In this document: in pieces, positions 27,002 through 34,364 of the stretch
How the letters are laid out: every line of letters starts with the position of its first letter
Position numbering within the stretch: the stretch's first letter is position 1
Source of the DNA: Roseivirga misakiensis
GTDB taxonomy: Bacteria; Bacteroidota; Bacteroidia; Cytophagales; Cyclobacteriaceae
Length of the DNA stretch: 64,000 bases
NCBI RefSeq assembly: GCF_001747105.1
Contig: NZ_MDGQ01000005.1
Location: 310,001-374,000 of the forward strand
Reading direction: 5' to 3'
Notes under the pieces: generated by a model
What the model saw: the letters and a program-made list of their open reading frames with translations, nothing else
What the model was told of the DNA's origin: nothing
The model's database searches: none
Program-made: the position numbers and the translations under genes

Positions 27002-28459
27002 TTAGTTATTTCTGGTATGGGTTTTTACGATTCTTTTTTTCTCTGCTTTTACCGCTTGGTGCTTTCGATGTCCCCAGATTTTAGCCCGAGCCTTTTTACC
27101 GCTCTCTGTTAAATCAACCAATGGTTTTGGGTAATCTAGCGGAGGGGTGATATTGTTGAAGGTCATATCCATTTCAGTCATTTTCCATGGTTCATGGATG
27201 AACTCTGTTGGCACCTCTCTCAATTCTGGGACCCACATTTTTATGAATTTACCCTCATAGTCATGTTCCTGAGATTGCTTTATAGGATTGTACATCCTAA
27301 TGGTGTTGACGCCAGTAGTGCCAGCCTGCATTTGAAATTGAGGATAGTGAATGCCGGGTTCGTAATCCAAAAAATGATTTGCCAAATGGTAGACACCAGT
27401 ACGCCAGTCTTGGTCTAAATGGTGGCAAAGTATGGAAACCACCATCGCGCGCATCCTAAAGTTTATCCAGCCTGTTTGGGCAACACACCTCATGCAAGCA
27501 TCGACTAGCGGAAAGCCTGTTTTACCTGCTTTCCATGCCTTCACAAACGATTCATTCAAGGGGCGTTCTAATAATTCGTACCCCCGGTTGATGCAGATAG
27601 TCTCATAAGAGCATTCCACTTCAAACTTTTGAATAAAGTGGCAATGCCACTTCAATCTTGTTAAGATTCCGTTAAAAGCGCGCTTATTGTGAGGGTAGTT
27701 TTCGTGACCTTTGATGTGCTGTACCGCTTGCTTAATACTAATGTTGCCCCAGGCTAAATAGGGTGATATTCTTCCGCAGGAAGTTCGGCTTTCAAGTGGT
27801 TTTGATATAAGCCTGTGATAGTCCTTGCCTCGTTCGTTGGTAAATGAATTCAAATATTTCCACGCATTTGATTCTCCTGCAGGTTGGAATTTTTTTGGAT
27901 AATCGCTTAGCCGTTTCTTAAGGGTCGAAGTCAAAGGAAATGGATGCGCTAAAGGCGCTAGTTCTTGTGGGCTATAGGTATTATGAATCTGTGACTGACT
28001 CATGGTAACATACCATTGTTTATCCCATCCATCACGGTCTTTGATACCTCTTTCTATGCCATCTCTTTTGAATTGTGTCCAATGGATATTGTTGGATTTG
28101 AGTAAGTTATAAACTGATTTATCCCTTTCCCAAGTGAGCTGTATACCACTTTCTCGGTGAGAGAAGACCTCTGATATATTGTGATTCGTAATAAGGTACT
28201 CGAATGCCGAAGTGGCATCTTCTTCCATGATTTCTATGGTTCTATTGAATCCACTCAGCTTGCGATTGAAATCTAAAATCGAATGATAGACAAATTGTAA
28301 ATGACGATCAGATGTATCTGGATGCGCCATTAATTCAGGTTCGAAAAGATAAATGATGTAGTAGGGGATACCACGCTGCTCTGCTGCCTGAAGTGGTGCA
28401 TGATCTAGCGTTCTGATATCACGCTTTAGCCAAACGATATTGATCGGGTCCTTTACCAA
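27002..28459 (-). CDS. Cryptochrome/deoxyribodipyrimidine photolyase-like flavoprotein
   Basis: A protein of 485 residues with a DNA photolyase alpha/beta domain at about 5-150 (IVWLKRDIRTLDHAPL, then FSHRESG and ERD) and an FAD-binding domain at about 200-430 (GRISPYLAWGNISIKQAV, KTGFPLVDACMRCVAQTGWI, NFRMRAMVVSILCHHL). Where the CPD photolyase has DGDLAANNGGWQW, this has FLDYEPGIHYPQFQ, so by eye the flavin-facing asparagine is replaced by histidine. The start is TTG (28459), supported by an SD-like GAAGG and by overlap with the upstream stop; no ATG lies nearby. It may be a photolyase variant or a cryptochrome. The substrate is unknown. Confidence 0.87.
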   Translation of the reverse strand: MVKDPINIVWLKRDIRTLDHAPLQAAEQRGIPYYIIYLFEPELMAHPDTSDRHLQFVYHSILDFNRKLSGFNRTIEIMEEDATSAFEYLITNHNISEVFSHRESGIQLTWERDKSVYNLLKSNNIHWTQFKRDGIERGIKDRDGWDKQWYVTMSQSQIHNTYSPQELAPLAHPFPLTSTLKKRLSDYPKKFQPAGESNAWKYLNSFTNERGKDYHRLISKPLESRTSCGRISPYLAWGNISIKQAVQHIKGHENYPHNKRAFNGILTRLKWHCHFIQKFEVECSYETICINRGYELLERPLNESFVKAWKAGKTGFPLVDACMRCVAQTGWINFRMRAMVVSILCHHLDQDWRTGVYHLANHFLDYEPGIHYPQFQMQAGTTGVNTIRMYNPIKQSQEHDYEGKFIKMWVPELREVPTEFIHEPWKMTEMDMTFNNITPPLDYPKPLVDLTESGKKARAKIWGHRKHQAVKAEKKRIVKTHTRNN

Positions 28460-29547
28460 GTTTTTATTTCCTTCTTACATTTTTTCCAGAAAGCAAAAAA
28501 CGATGGGTAATAACCTTTTACGCCAAACATCCAGTCTCTTGGTTCTTCTTCTCCTTCATAATGGCCATTTAGAGGATGTTCCTTAAAGTGAACCTGGCTT
28601 TGACCTATTTTCAGCTTTAGATCATGGAACTCCCCTACAAAAACTTGAAGATCAGGAATATTCTCTCCCAACTTTTGGCAAAATTCCAAGCAATGATCGG
28701 CAACAGGATATCGCTCAAAAATAGAAGGCTCTAAAAGTAAAACTCTGTTCGCTGGCAGGTCCGCATGCCAGTTTGGGTCTAAATTATAGTAGTTATAGAC
28801 TAAGGTTGGTCGACTAGCATCTACTTTTAAATCACTGACCGGAGGTAAGTTTGTAGATAGCCTCAATGGCTGTGTTTCTTTCAGAATTTCTGGTGTCTCT
28901 AATTCCGGAAATGCCTCGTACGGCACATCAAGAAAACTTCCCTTCTGATTTAAGTAAAAGAACGTATTGATGTTCTCTTGATTCGCATAGTATTTCTTGT
29001 TGGCGTTGGCGCCAGCCACCCATTGCCAGCTGAGTGCATTGCTTGCCCAGTCACCATCTAAAAGGTGATAATACATCCATTGTGCAGGCACCTTCCAATG
29101 ACTACGGCCTATGTTACAAGCAATTGAAGCTATATACATGCGCATGTGGTTATGGATATAACCTGTCTTCCAAAGCTTGGCAATATGCTCGTCGACTACC
29201 TCAATTCCTGTCTTTCCTGCCAAGATTGCAGCTGGAATTTGGGTATGGCTAAAATCTGGTTGTTCCCGCTTAAGGTCATTATTGATATCCTCACCTTTTG
29301 CTATCCATATTTGCTGCCAATAGTCTCTCCAAGCTAGTTCTTGTACAAACTTTTCCATTTCAGGCATGCCGTAGCCTTTCTTTAAAAGGCTTTCCAGTAC
29401 AAAACGAGTAGAAATAACACCTCTAGAAATATATGGGGATAGATAACTTACTGCCCCATCTACGAAGTTTCTCGATTGCGCATAGGCTTTCGGATCAATA
29501 GCATCGATTTTGTCAAGAATATTAGAAAACGAGGTTTCGAAGCTCAT
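28453..29547 (-). CDS. FAD-domain-first photolyase homolog with C-terminal alpha/beta-like segment
   Basis: A protein of 364 residues that begins directly with photolyase FAD-domain motifs: AVSYLSPYISRGVIS near 30-45, FVQELAWRDYWQQIW, GKTGIEVVDEHIAKLWKTGY, NHMRMYIASIACNIGR and DGDWASNALSWQW. There is no N-terminal antenna domain. Instead, residues about 245-360 (PTLVYNYYNLDP, ANRVLLLEPSIFERYPVADH, CLEFCQKLGENI, LQVFVGEFHDL) look like an alpha/beta fold, as if the usual order were permuted. The second asparagine of the DGDxxxNN motif is alanine. It overlaps the next gene by 7 bp and the previous one by 4 bp. It is a flavoprotein of unknown activity. Confidence 0.83.
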   Translation of the reverse strand: MSFETSFSNILDKIDAIDPKAYAQSRNFVDGAVSYLSPYISRGVISTRFVLESLLKKGYGMPEMEKFVQELAWRDYWQQIWIAKGEDINNDLKREQPDFSHTQIPAAILAGKTGIEVVDEHIAKLWKTGYIHNHMRMYIASIACNIGRSHWKVPAQWMYYHLLDGDWASNALSWQWVAGANANKKYYANQENINTFFYLNQKGSFLDVPYEAFPELETPEILKETQPLRLSTNLPPVSDLKVDASRPTLVYNYYNLDPNWHADLPANRVLLLEPSIFERYPVADHCLEFCQKLGENIPDLQVFVGEFHDLKLKIGQSQVHFKEHPLNGHYEGEEEPRDWMFGVKGYYPSFFAFWKKCKKEIKTW

Positions 29548-29825
29548 CTCTTGCTGATTTTATTCCCAGTAATTTGTCGTTGAAGTGTACTTTTAAACCG
29601 ATCAATTTCTGGGCTTCTTTTCTTCAAATGCTTTTGACTAACCCCGCTGTTGACTCGCTTTCGCCATAGCTTAAAACTCGAAGGTTTCAGGGTGTTCCGC
29701 ATTAATTTGATGACTTCTTTTTCAGGTAAACCGAATTGTTGGTGAATAGCTTCGAAGGGAGTTCGGTCTTCCCAAGCCATTTCTATCACTCTATCTTTAT
29801 CTATTTCAGAAAGGTTGGAATTCAT
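29544..29825 (-). CDS. TIGR03643/DUF2805 small protein
   Basis: A protein of 93 residues from the ATG at 29825; a TTG at 29840 would add five. The sequence IEMAWEDRTPFEAIHQQFGL, then EKEVIKLMRNTLKPSSFKLW and RKRVNSGVSQKHLKK is the TIGR03643/DUF2805 signature. The first half looks like a helix-turn-helix, followed by a strongly basic tail. The family is reported beside photolyase and light-response genes in many bacteria, and its role is unknown. Nucleic acid binding is plausible from the fold and charge but inferred. The stop overlaps the FAD-domain gene by 4 bp. Confidence 0.87.
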   Translation of the reverse strand: MNSNLSEIDKDRVIEMAWEDRTPFEAIHQQFGLPEKEVIKLMRNTLKPSSFKLWRKRVNSGVSQKHLKKRSPEIDRFKSTLQRQITGNKISKR

Positions 29826-29882
29826 TGGTGTTTTAACCAATTGTCCATAAAACTGTTTGTCTGTGAAGCTTTTAATTTGACG

Positions 29883-30482
29883 CTAATCTTTCAAAAGAAT
29901 ATCACTCTCTTCGAATCTCACAAATCCATTTTTCATCGGCATGCGCCTCTTTTTATTCCAGCAAGCTTTTGCATCTACAAACTTTGCATTAGGATTCGCT
30001 GCCGAAAAGTCTCTGATGTATTGACAGTACATATTATTGGTAGCAATATCTCTTTTAAAGTTGGGGTCTTTCTTTCGCTCTTCCAGTTCTTCCCATTTTA
30101 GCACTGCATCTTGAAGTGTGGCGCCTACATTTTCTTTCACCCAATTCATAAAGTCGCTATGACAACTGAACTTCTTATCCACCTGCGATGACATAAAGGA
30201 TCGAAAGTTAGGTCCGAAAGAAACGTTGTCTGTGATTTTTGTCGCGAGGCTTAATTCTGCCTTAGCCCAATTGAAAGTAGAGTTAGGGCGTATTTTCTTT
30301 TCCTCATTTTTGACTTGACCTTCATGATCAAGGGCGTACATAATTCGATCCCTGAGTATGAATTTGCTGCCATTTGAAGGTAAATGGCTCATTTTACAAA
30401 TGTCCACCATTTCTTCTTTGGTCCAATACCAGTTATTAAATTCTTGTCCCGAATTAATTTGAGTAAAATCAGGTCTTTGCAT
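29883..30482 (-). CDS. SAP-like / DUF6434 domain protein
   Basis: A protein of 199 residues. Residues about 15-55 form a SAP-like helix-loop-helix (WTKEEMVDICKMSHLPSNGS, KFILRDRIMYAL), a fold usually used for DNA binding. The remainder (FNWAKAELSLATKITDNVSF, GPNFRSFMSSQVDKKFSCHS, DFMNWVKENVGATLQDAVLKW) matches DUF6434. A short basic end, WNKKRRMPMKNGF, follows. It is the first gene of the photolyase operon, 57 bp before the DUF2805 gene. A DNA-binding partner of the repair enzymes is a reasonable hypothesis, not shown. Confidence 0.8.
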   Translation of the reverse strand: MQRPDFTQINSGQEFNNWYWTKEEMVDICKMSHLPSNGSKFILRDRIMYALDHEGQVKNEEKKIRPNSTFNWAKAELSLATKITDNVSFGPNFRSFMSSQVDKKFSCHSDFMNWVKENVGATLQDAVLKWEELEERKKDPNFKRDIATNNMYCQYIRDFSAANPNAKFVDAKACWNKKRRMPMKNGFVRFEESDILLKD

Positions 30483-30562
30483 GAGTGAGCGTCTTTTAAC
30501 CCTTGTTTGACTTTAAATTGTCAGGTTAATAGAACTCACAACATGCTCAAGTGTTTGCTCTA

Positions 30563-30574
30563 AAAAGTACTTTT
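30563..30574. promoter_or_regulatory. 12-bp palindrome upstream of the photolyase operon
   Basis: AAAAGTACTTTT is a perfect 12-bp palindrome in the 98-bp gap between the SAP-DUF6434 gene start and the stop of the next upstream gene. It lies about 80 bp before the operon's start codon. It could be an operator. I see no TAnnTTTG promoter near it, and AT-rich palindromes occur by chance. Confidence 0.25.
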
Positions 30575-30580
30575 GGTCAG

Positions 30581-31033
30581 CTAAGAAGTGGCTTTTCTAC
30601 CTTTGAAATAGGCATAAAAACTGAGGGTAATGGCTGCGCTAGAAACAATTGTCATAAGCGTGCCAGGCATGAAGTTTACGAATCCTCCCAAGTCTAAGAA
30701 TAAGAAGTAGCCTAAATCAGCCAGCCCACCAGTAATGGCTGCGAGAAAAATCGCGTTCTTATTCTTCTTCCAGATGTAAAATGCACTGATTAAGGTGACT
30801 AGTCCAATCCATAGTAGGTTGAAACCGTGCTGCGAGATTATCGCTCCAGCAGCGTCTGGATAATCTCTCTGAACATTAGCGGGATCGACGGCATCCGCAA
30901 TACCTGAAATAGCGCCTGAGATATCATCACTGAGTACAAAGTTTATGGTGAAAACACCGGCCATAATGTGCACGATTCCCCAAAAAACCCATAAGATGGC
31001 TGATATTTTGAAGAGTAAACTAAGGTCTTTCAT
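30581..31033 (-). CDS. Four-helix membrane protein of unknown family
   Basis: A protein of 150 residues with four predicted membrane helices at about 8-30, 72-90, 95-115 and 122-142, and a soluble acidic loop (DDISGAISGIADAVDPANVQ) after the first. The N-terminal FKISAILWVFWGIVHIMAG suggests a small DUF-type membrane family common in Bacteroidota, but I cannot name it. It lies 80 bp after the Crp/Fnr-type gene on the same strand and 98 bp before the photolyase operon. It may belong with the former. Confidence 0.65.
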   Translation of the reverse strand: MKDLSLLFKISAILWVFWGIVHIMAGVFTINFVLSDDISGAISGIADAVDPANVQRDYPDAAGAIISQHGFNLLWIGLVTLISAFYIWKKNKNAIFLAAITGGLADLGYFLFLDLGGFVNFMPGTLMTIVSSAAITLSFYAYFKGRKATS

Positions 31034-31113
31034 GATTTTGCATTTGTTTGATGTGAAGGTTTAGAAACTTCACGCCAAATGCATTAACCTAGATTAAGAA
31101 TTAATCGCTTGAC

Positions 31114-31587
31114 TCAATTTCCTTTGAAATGATTTTTCTTTGATTTGCTCAAGGCTTCAGGGGTGATTCCTAAATAGGAAGCAATCATTCTTTGCGGTAC
31201 CCTTTTTGTAATTTTCGGATAGGTTTTAATGAAGTGGTCATAGCGGGTAATTGCTGAAGCACTCATGAGCATTATTACTCTCTTTTGAAGGACGGTGAGC
31301 CTTTTGATGAACTTTTCACTGTCTTTTTCTTCACTAATATCTTTCTCTTTTACGATAACCTCAGAATCTTCTATGGCATCGATAAATAGGTCAGCGGGTA
31401 GATCACTCGGTAAATTATCGGCAATAATCCAGCCTTCAGGAGCGAACATAAAGATGTGTTCTTTGCCTTTTTCATCAATAGCATAGCTTCTTAATAACCC
31501 TTTTTGAACCACGTAAACCTTAGTATTTAAGTCGCCCTTTCGTTGTAGGAATTGCCCTTTCTTTACGTTGATCAACTTCTTGCTCAT
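31114..31587 (-). CDS. Crp/Fnr-family regulator (short)
   Basis: A protein of 157 residues with a cyclic-nucleotide-binding-like domain at about 5-90 (VKKGQFLQRKGDLNTKVYVV, QKGLLRSYAIDEKGKEHIFMF, PEGWIIAD) and a short C-terminal HTH (RVPQRMIASYLGITPEALSK). It is shorter than the usual 190-residue Bacteroidota members. The expected basic residues that hold cAMP are not visible, so the effector is unknown. The gene lies 80 bp before the four-helix membrane protein. It is the nearest regulator to the photolyase operon, but a regulatory link is only possible, not supported. Confidence 0.85.
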   Translation of the reverse strand: MSKKLINVKKGQFLQRKGDLNTKVYVVQKGLLRSYAIDEKGKEHIFMFAPEGWIIADNLPSDLPADLFIDAIEDSEVIVKEKDISEEKDSEKFIKRLTVLQKRVIMLMSASAITRYDHFIKTYPKITKRVPQRMIASYLGITPEALSKSKKNHFKGN

Positions 31588-31641
31588 TGATTCATTCTAT
31601 CGTTGATGGCTACTGATTTTGGAAGAAGTTAGGAAAAAAGA

Positions 31642-31674
31642 AATAAAAAAAGCCTCTAGGGTTTAGAGGCTTTA
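31642..31674 (-). terminator. Terminator of the E2 gene
   Basis: AGCCTCTA (31651-31658) and TAGAGGCT (31664-31671) form an 8-bp stem with a 5-nt loop. On the minus strand a U-rich run (A-tract 31642-31650 on the plus strand) follows, 26-46 nt beyond the stop of the E2 gene at 31697. The T-rich other side could also terminate rightward transcription. Confidence 0.8.
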
Positions 31675-31696
31675 AATTTTTAAAACTTAAGTTTTT

Positions 31697-33022
31697 TTAG
31701 ATCGGTCTGTTGGCGTCGAATCTTTCTAGGTAGTCAGCTACTCGCCTTACGAACATACCGCCTAAAGATCCATCAACCACACGGTGATCATATGAGTGTG
31801 ATAAAAACATTTTATGACGAATCGCGATTGCATCACCAGTCGGTGTCTCAACAACTGCTGGCTTTTTCACTACTGCGCCTAGTGCTAAAATACCGACTTG
31901 AGGTTGCATTATGATCGGTGTGCCCATTACATTTCCGAATGAACCGACATTAGAAATTGTATAAGTTCCACCTTGTAAGTCGTCTGGTGAAAGCTTATTC
32001 TCTCTCGCTCTTCTTGCTAGATCGTTTACCTTTTTAGTCAGGCCAACCAAGTTATATTGGTCTGTATTGTGAATTACGGGAACAATTAAGTTGCCAGTAG
32101 GTAGGGCAACGGCCATTCCGACGTTGATTGCTTTTTTCTTCACAATGTTGGAACCATCTACCTGCACATTGATCATCGGGTAGTCTTTGATGGCATTGAC
32201 AACGGCCTCTAAGAATATAGGTGTAAACGTGATTGGTTCGCCCTCTTTTTCTTTAAAGGTCTGCTTAATTCTATTTCTCCAGTGAACTATGTTGGTGACA
32301 TCTGCTTCCACAAAAGAAGTTACGTGTGGAGAAATTCGTTTAGAATCCACCATACGCTCTGCAATCATTTTGCGCATGCGATCCATTTCGATGATTTCAT
32401 CTTCACCTGAAATGGAAACAGGCATTGGTTTCGGAGCGCTTGCTGGTGCAGCTGCAGGGGCACTGGATGCTGCAGGAGCACTCACAGGTGCTTGAACTCC
32501 ACCCGCTGGCCTTGACTTTAAATAAGCCATTATATCTTTCTTAGTCACTCTGCCATCTCGACCTGTTCCAGGTACTAACTCCAGTTCAGTCATTGGAATA
32601 CTCTCTTGGCGAGCAATATTCATTACTAAAGGAGAGTAGAACCTATCCGAAGCTGGTTTTTCCAAAACTACGGCATGTCCGTTAGCAGCTGGGGTAGCGG
32701 CTACTGGTGTGGCAGGCTCGCTTGCCGCTTCTGCCTTTGGTGCAGGTGTATCTTGTGCTGGAGCAGCATCTTCTACATCTGCTTCCGTTTCGATTTTTGC
32801 AATCACTGCGCCAACGGCAACTACATCACCTTCTTGCACTAAAATTTCTTTTAAAACACCCCCGTGGGTCGCTGGTACCTCAGTATCAACTTTGTCAGTT
32901 GCTACTTCTAATACAGATTCATCTGCTTCAATAGATTCACCTTCTTGCTTGAGCCAAGACAGTACTGTACCCTCCATGATACTTTCTCCCATCTTTGGCA
33001 TTACCATTTCTACTATAGCCAT
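31697..33022 (-). CDS. 2-oxo acid dehydrogenase E2 (dihydrolipoamide acyltransferase)
   Basis: A protein of 441 residues. A lipoyl domain at 1-78 has the lipoylated lysine K44 in EVATDKVDTEV. An Ala/Pro-rich linker follows, then a peripheral-subunit-binding domain at about 130-165 (SPLVMNIARQESIPMTELE). A second Ala/Pro linker leads to the catalytic domain at about 215-440, with the active-site H413 in SYDHRVVDGS. The enzyme transfers acyl groups to CoA in a 2-oxoacid dehydrogenase complex. The single lipoyl domain and motif pattern resemble the Bacteroidota branched-chain or pyruvate/2-oxoglutarate variants. E1 and E3 are not adjacent, so the exact complex is undecided. Confidence 0.93.
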   Translation of the reverse strand: MAIVEMVMPKMGESIMEGTVLSWLKQEGESIEADESVLEVATDKVDTEVPATHGGVLKEILVQEGDVVAVGAVIAKIETEADVEDAAPAQDTPAPKAEAASEPATPVAATPAANGHAVVLEKPASDRFYSPLVMNIARQESIPMTELELVPGTGRDGRVTKKDIMAYLKSRPAGGVQAPVSAPAASSAPAAAPASAPKPMPVSISGEDEIIEMDRMRKMIAERMVDSKRISPHVTSFVEADVTNIVHWRNRIKQTFKEKEGEPITFTPIFLEAVVNAIKDYPMINVQVDGSNIVKKKAINVGMAVALPTGNLIVPVIHNTDQYNLVGLTKKVNDLARRARENKLSPDDLQGGTYTISNVGSFGNVMGTPIIMQPQVGILALGAVVKKPAVVETPTGDAIAIRHKMFLSHSYDHRVVDGSLGGMFVRRVADYLERFDANRPI

Positions 33023-33097
33023 AACTTAAATACTAGCGATTTAAAACGTTTGCACAGAAAGACAAAAGTAAGTCTTTTGCCAAATATTATCAATGTT

Positions 33098-34345
33098 TTA
33101 GTCCGTTAAACTTTTCCTAACCAAATTTAATAATGCAATTTCTGTTAATTCGATATTTAATATTCTATTTTTCGTTAATTGCAGTTTTTTTGCAATGGTT
33201 TGGTTCTCATCTGCATAAGCAATCCATACCGTGCCTACTGGTTTCTCTTCTGTTCCGCCGCCAGGCCCTGCAATTCCACTGCTCGAGGCGCCAATTTCGG
33301 CACCAAAAGCCTTTCTAACGCCTTCTGCCATCTCTTTTACACAAGCTTCACTAACGGCGCCATGTTCTGCTAAGGTTTCTTCTTTTACCCCTAACAAATT
33401 GACTTTGTGGTCATTGTGATATGGGACAACCCCACCTTGGAAATAGGCTGAAGACCCTGCTATGCTCGTGATTTTGTGCTGAACATAGCCTCCTGAACAA
33501 CTTTCTGCCAAAGCGATTGTTTTTCCTTTTTCAATAAGCATTTCGCCAATTGCTTTCTCCAAGGTCATGCCATCATAACCGTAAACGTACTTACCAGCAA
33601 TTGCTAAAAATCCATCTATAAGCCCTTGAACCTCCCTGGCTAAAGTATCTTTGTTTTGACCAACGGCTGTCAGTCTGAGTTTCACATGCCCCACACTCGG
33701 TAAATAAGCCAGAGAAATGTGTGCTGGAAGTGCTTCTTCCCAATCTTTTATTTTATCGGCAAGGAAAGACTCTCCAATCCCCACAGTTTTGATCAATTTG
33801 TGGTAGATGACCGGTGTTTGGAAGGTGGTTTGAAGCTTTGGAAGCACCTTAGTTGTCATGAGATTTTTCATCTCATACGGCACACCAGGCATTGAAACGA
33901 ACACTTTTTTATTACGCTCATACCATGTACAGGGGGCTGTTCCAAGGTCGTTATGAATTACTTCCGCTACTTTGGGAACCAGCGCCTGATTTCGATTCAT
34001 TTCTGTAAACACTCTGCCTCTTCTTTCAAAAAAGTCACGAACGTGTTCTAGGACATCATTATTGAGTATAATTTCACTATTAAAGTGTTTAGCCAGCATG
34101 GGCATAGTGAGGTCGTCATTGGTTGGCCCCAAACCACCAGTTATTAAGACGATATCTGCTCTAGACTCTGCCTCTTCAAAAGCCGTCAAGATATCTTGTT
34201 CAGTATCTGCGACGGTAGTCTTTCTTACCACTTTTATGCCCAGTTTGTCCAATTCGGCACTCATCCACTGGGAATTCGTATCAGTGATTTGACCGTAAAG
34301 GATTTCATCTCCGATGGTCAGAATTTCAGCAAGAATTTTTCGCAT
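33098..34345 (-). CDS. cinA: CinA family protein (competence/damage-inducible, NMN deamidase)
   Basis: A protein of 415 residues with an N-terminal MoCF-like domain (EILTIGDEILYGQITDTNSQ, then ITGGLGPTNDDLTM). A middle section follows, then the C-terminal CinA domain at about 260-410 (GKTIALAESCSGGYVQHKIT, VPYHNDHKVNLLGV, SGIAGPGGGTEEKPVGTVWI). The C-terminal domain hydrolyses nicotinamide mononucleotide to recycle NAD, and the N-terminal domain is linked to ADP-ribose pyrophosphatase activity. Its length is normal. It lies on the minus strand between the E2 gene and metZ with small gaps, which may mean only shared direction. Confidence 0.93.
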   Translation of the reverse strand: MRKILAEILTIGDEILYGQITDTNSQWMSAELDKLGIKVVRKTTVADTEQDILTAFEEAESRADIVLITGGLGPTNDDLTMPMLAKHFNSEIILNNDVLEHVRDFFERRGRVFTEMNRNQALVPKVAEVIHNDLGTAPCTWYERNKKVFVSMPGVPYEMKNLMTTKVLPKLQTTFQTPVIYHKLIKTVGIGESFLADKIKDWEEALPAHISLAYLPSVGHVKLRLTAVGQNKDTLAREVQGLIDGFLAIAGKYVYGYDGMTLEKAIGEMLIEKGKTIALAESCSGGYVQHKITSIAGSSAYFQGGVVPYHNDHKVNLLGVKEETLAEHGAVSEACVKEMAEGVRKAFGAEIGASSSGIAGPGGGTEEKPVGTVWIAYADENQTIAKKLQLTKNRILNIELTEIALLNLVRKSLTD

Positions 34346-34364
34346 TAATAGTTAATTCTAAGGT

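Noticed and set aside
32709-33029. Alanine/serine-rich ORF opposite the E2 gene
   Set aside because: It is an antisense shadow of the Ala/Pro-rich linker and lipoyl domain; codon use and composition are artefacts of that region.
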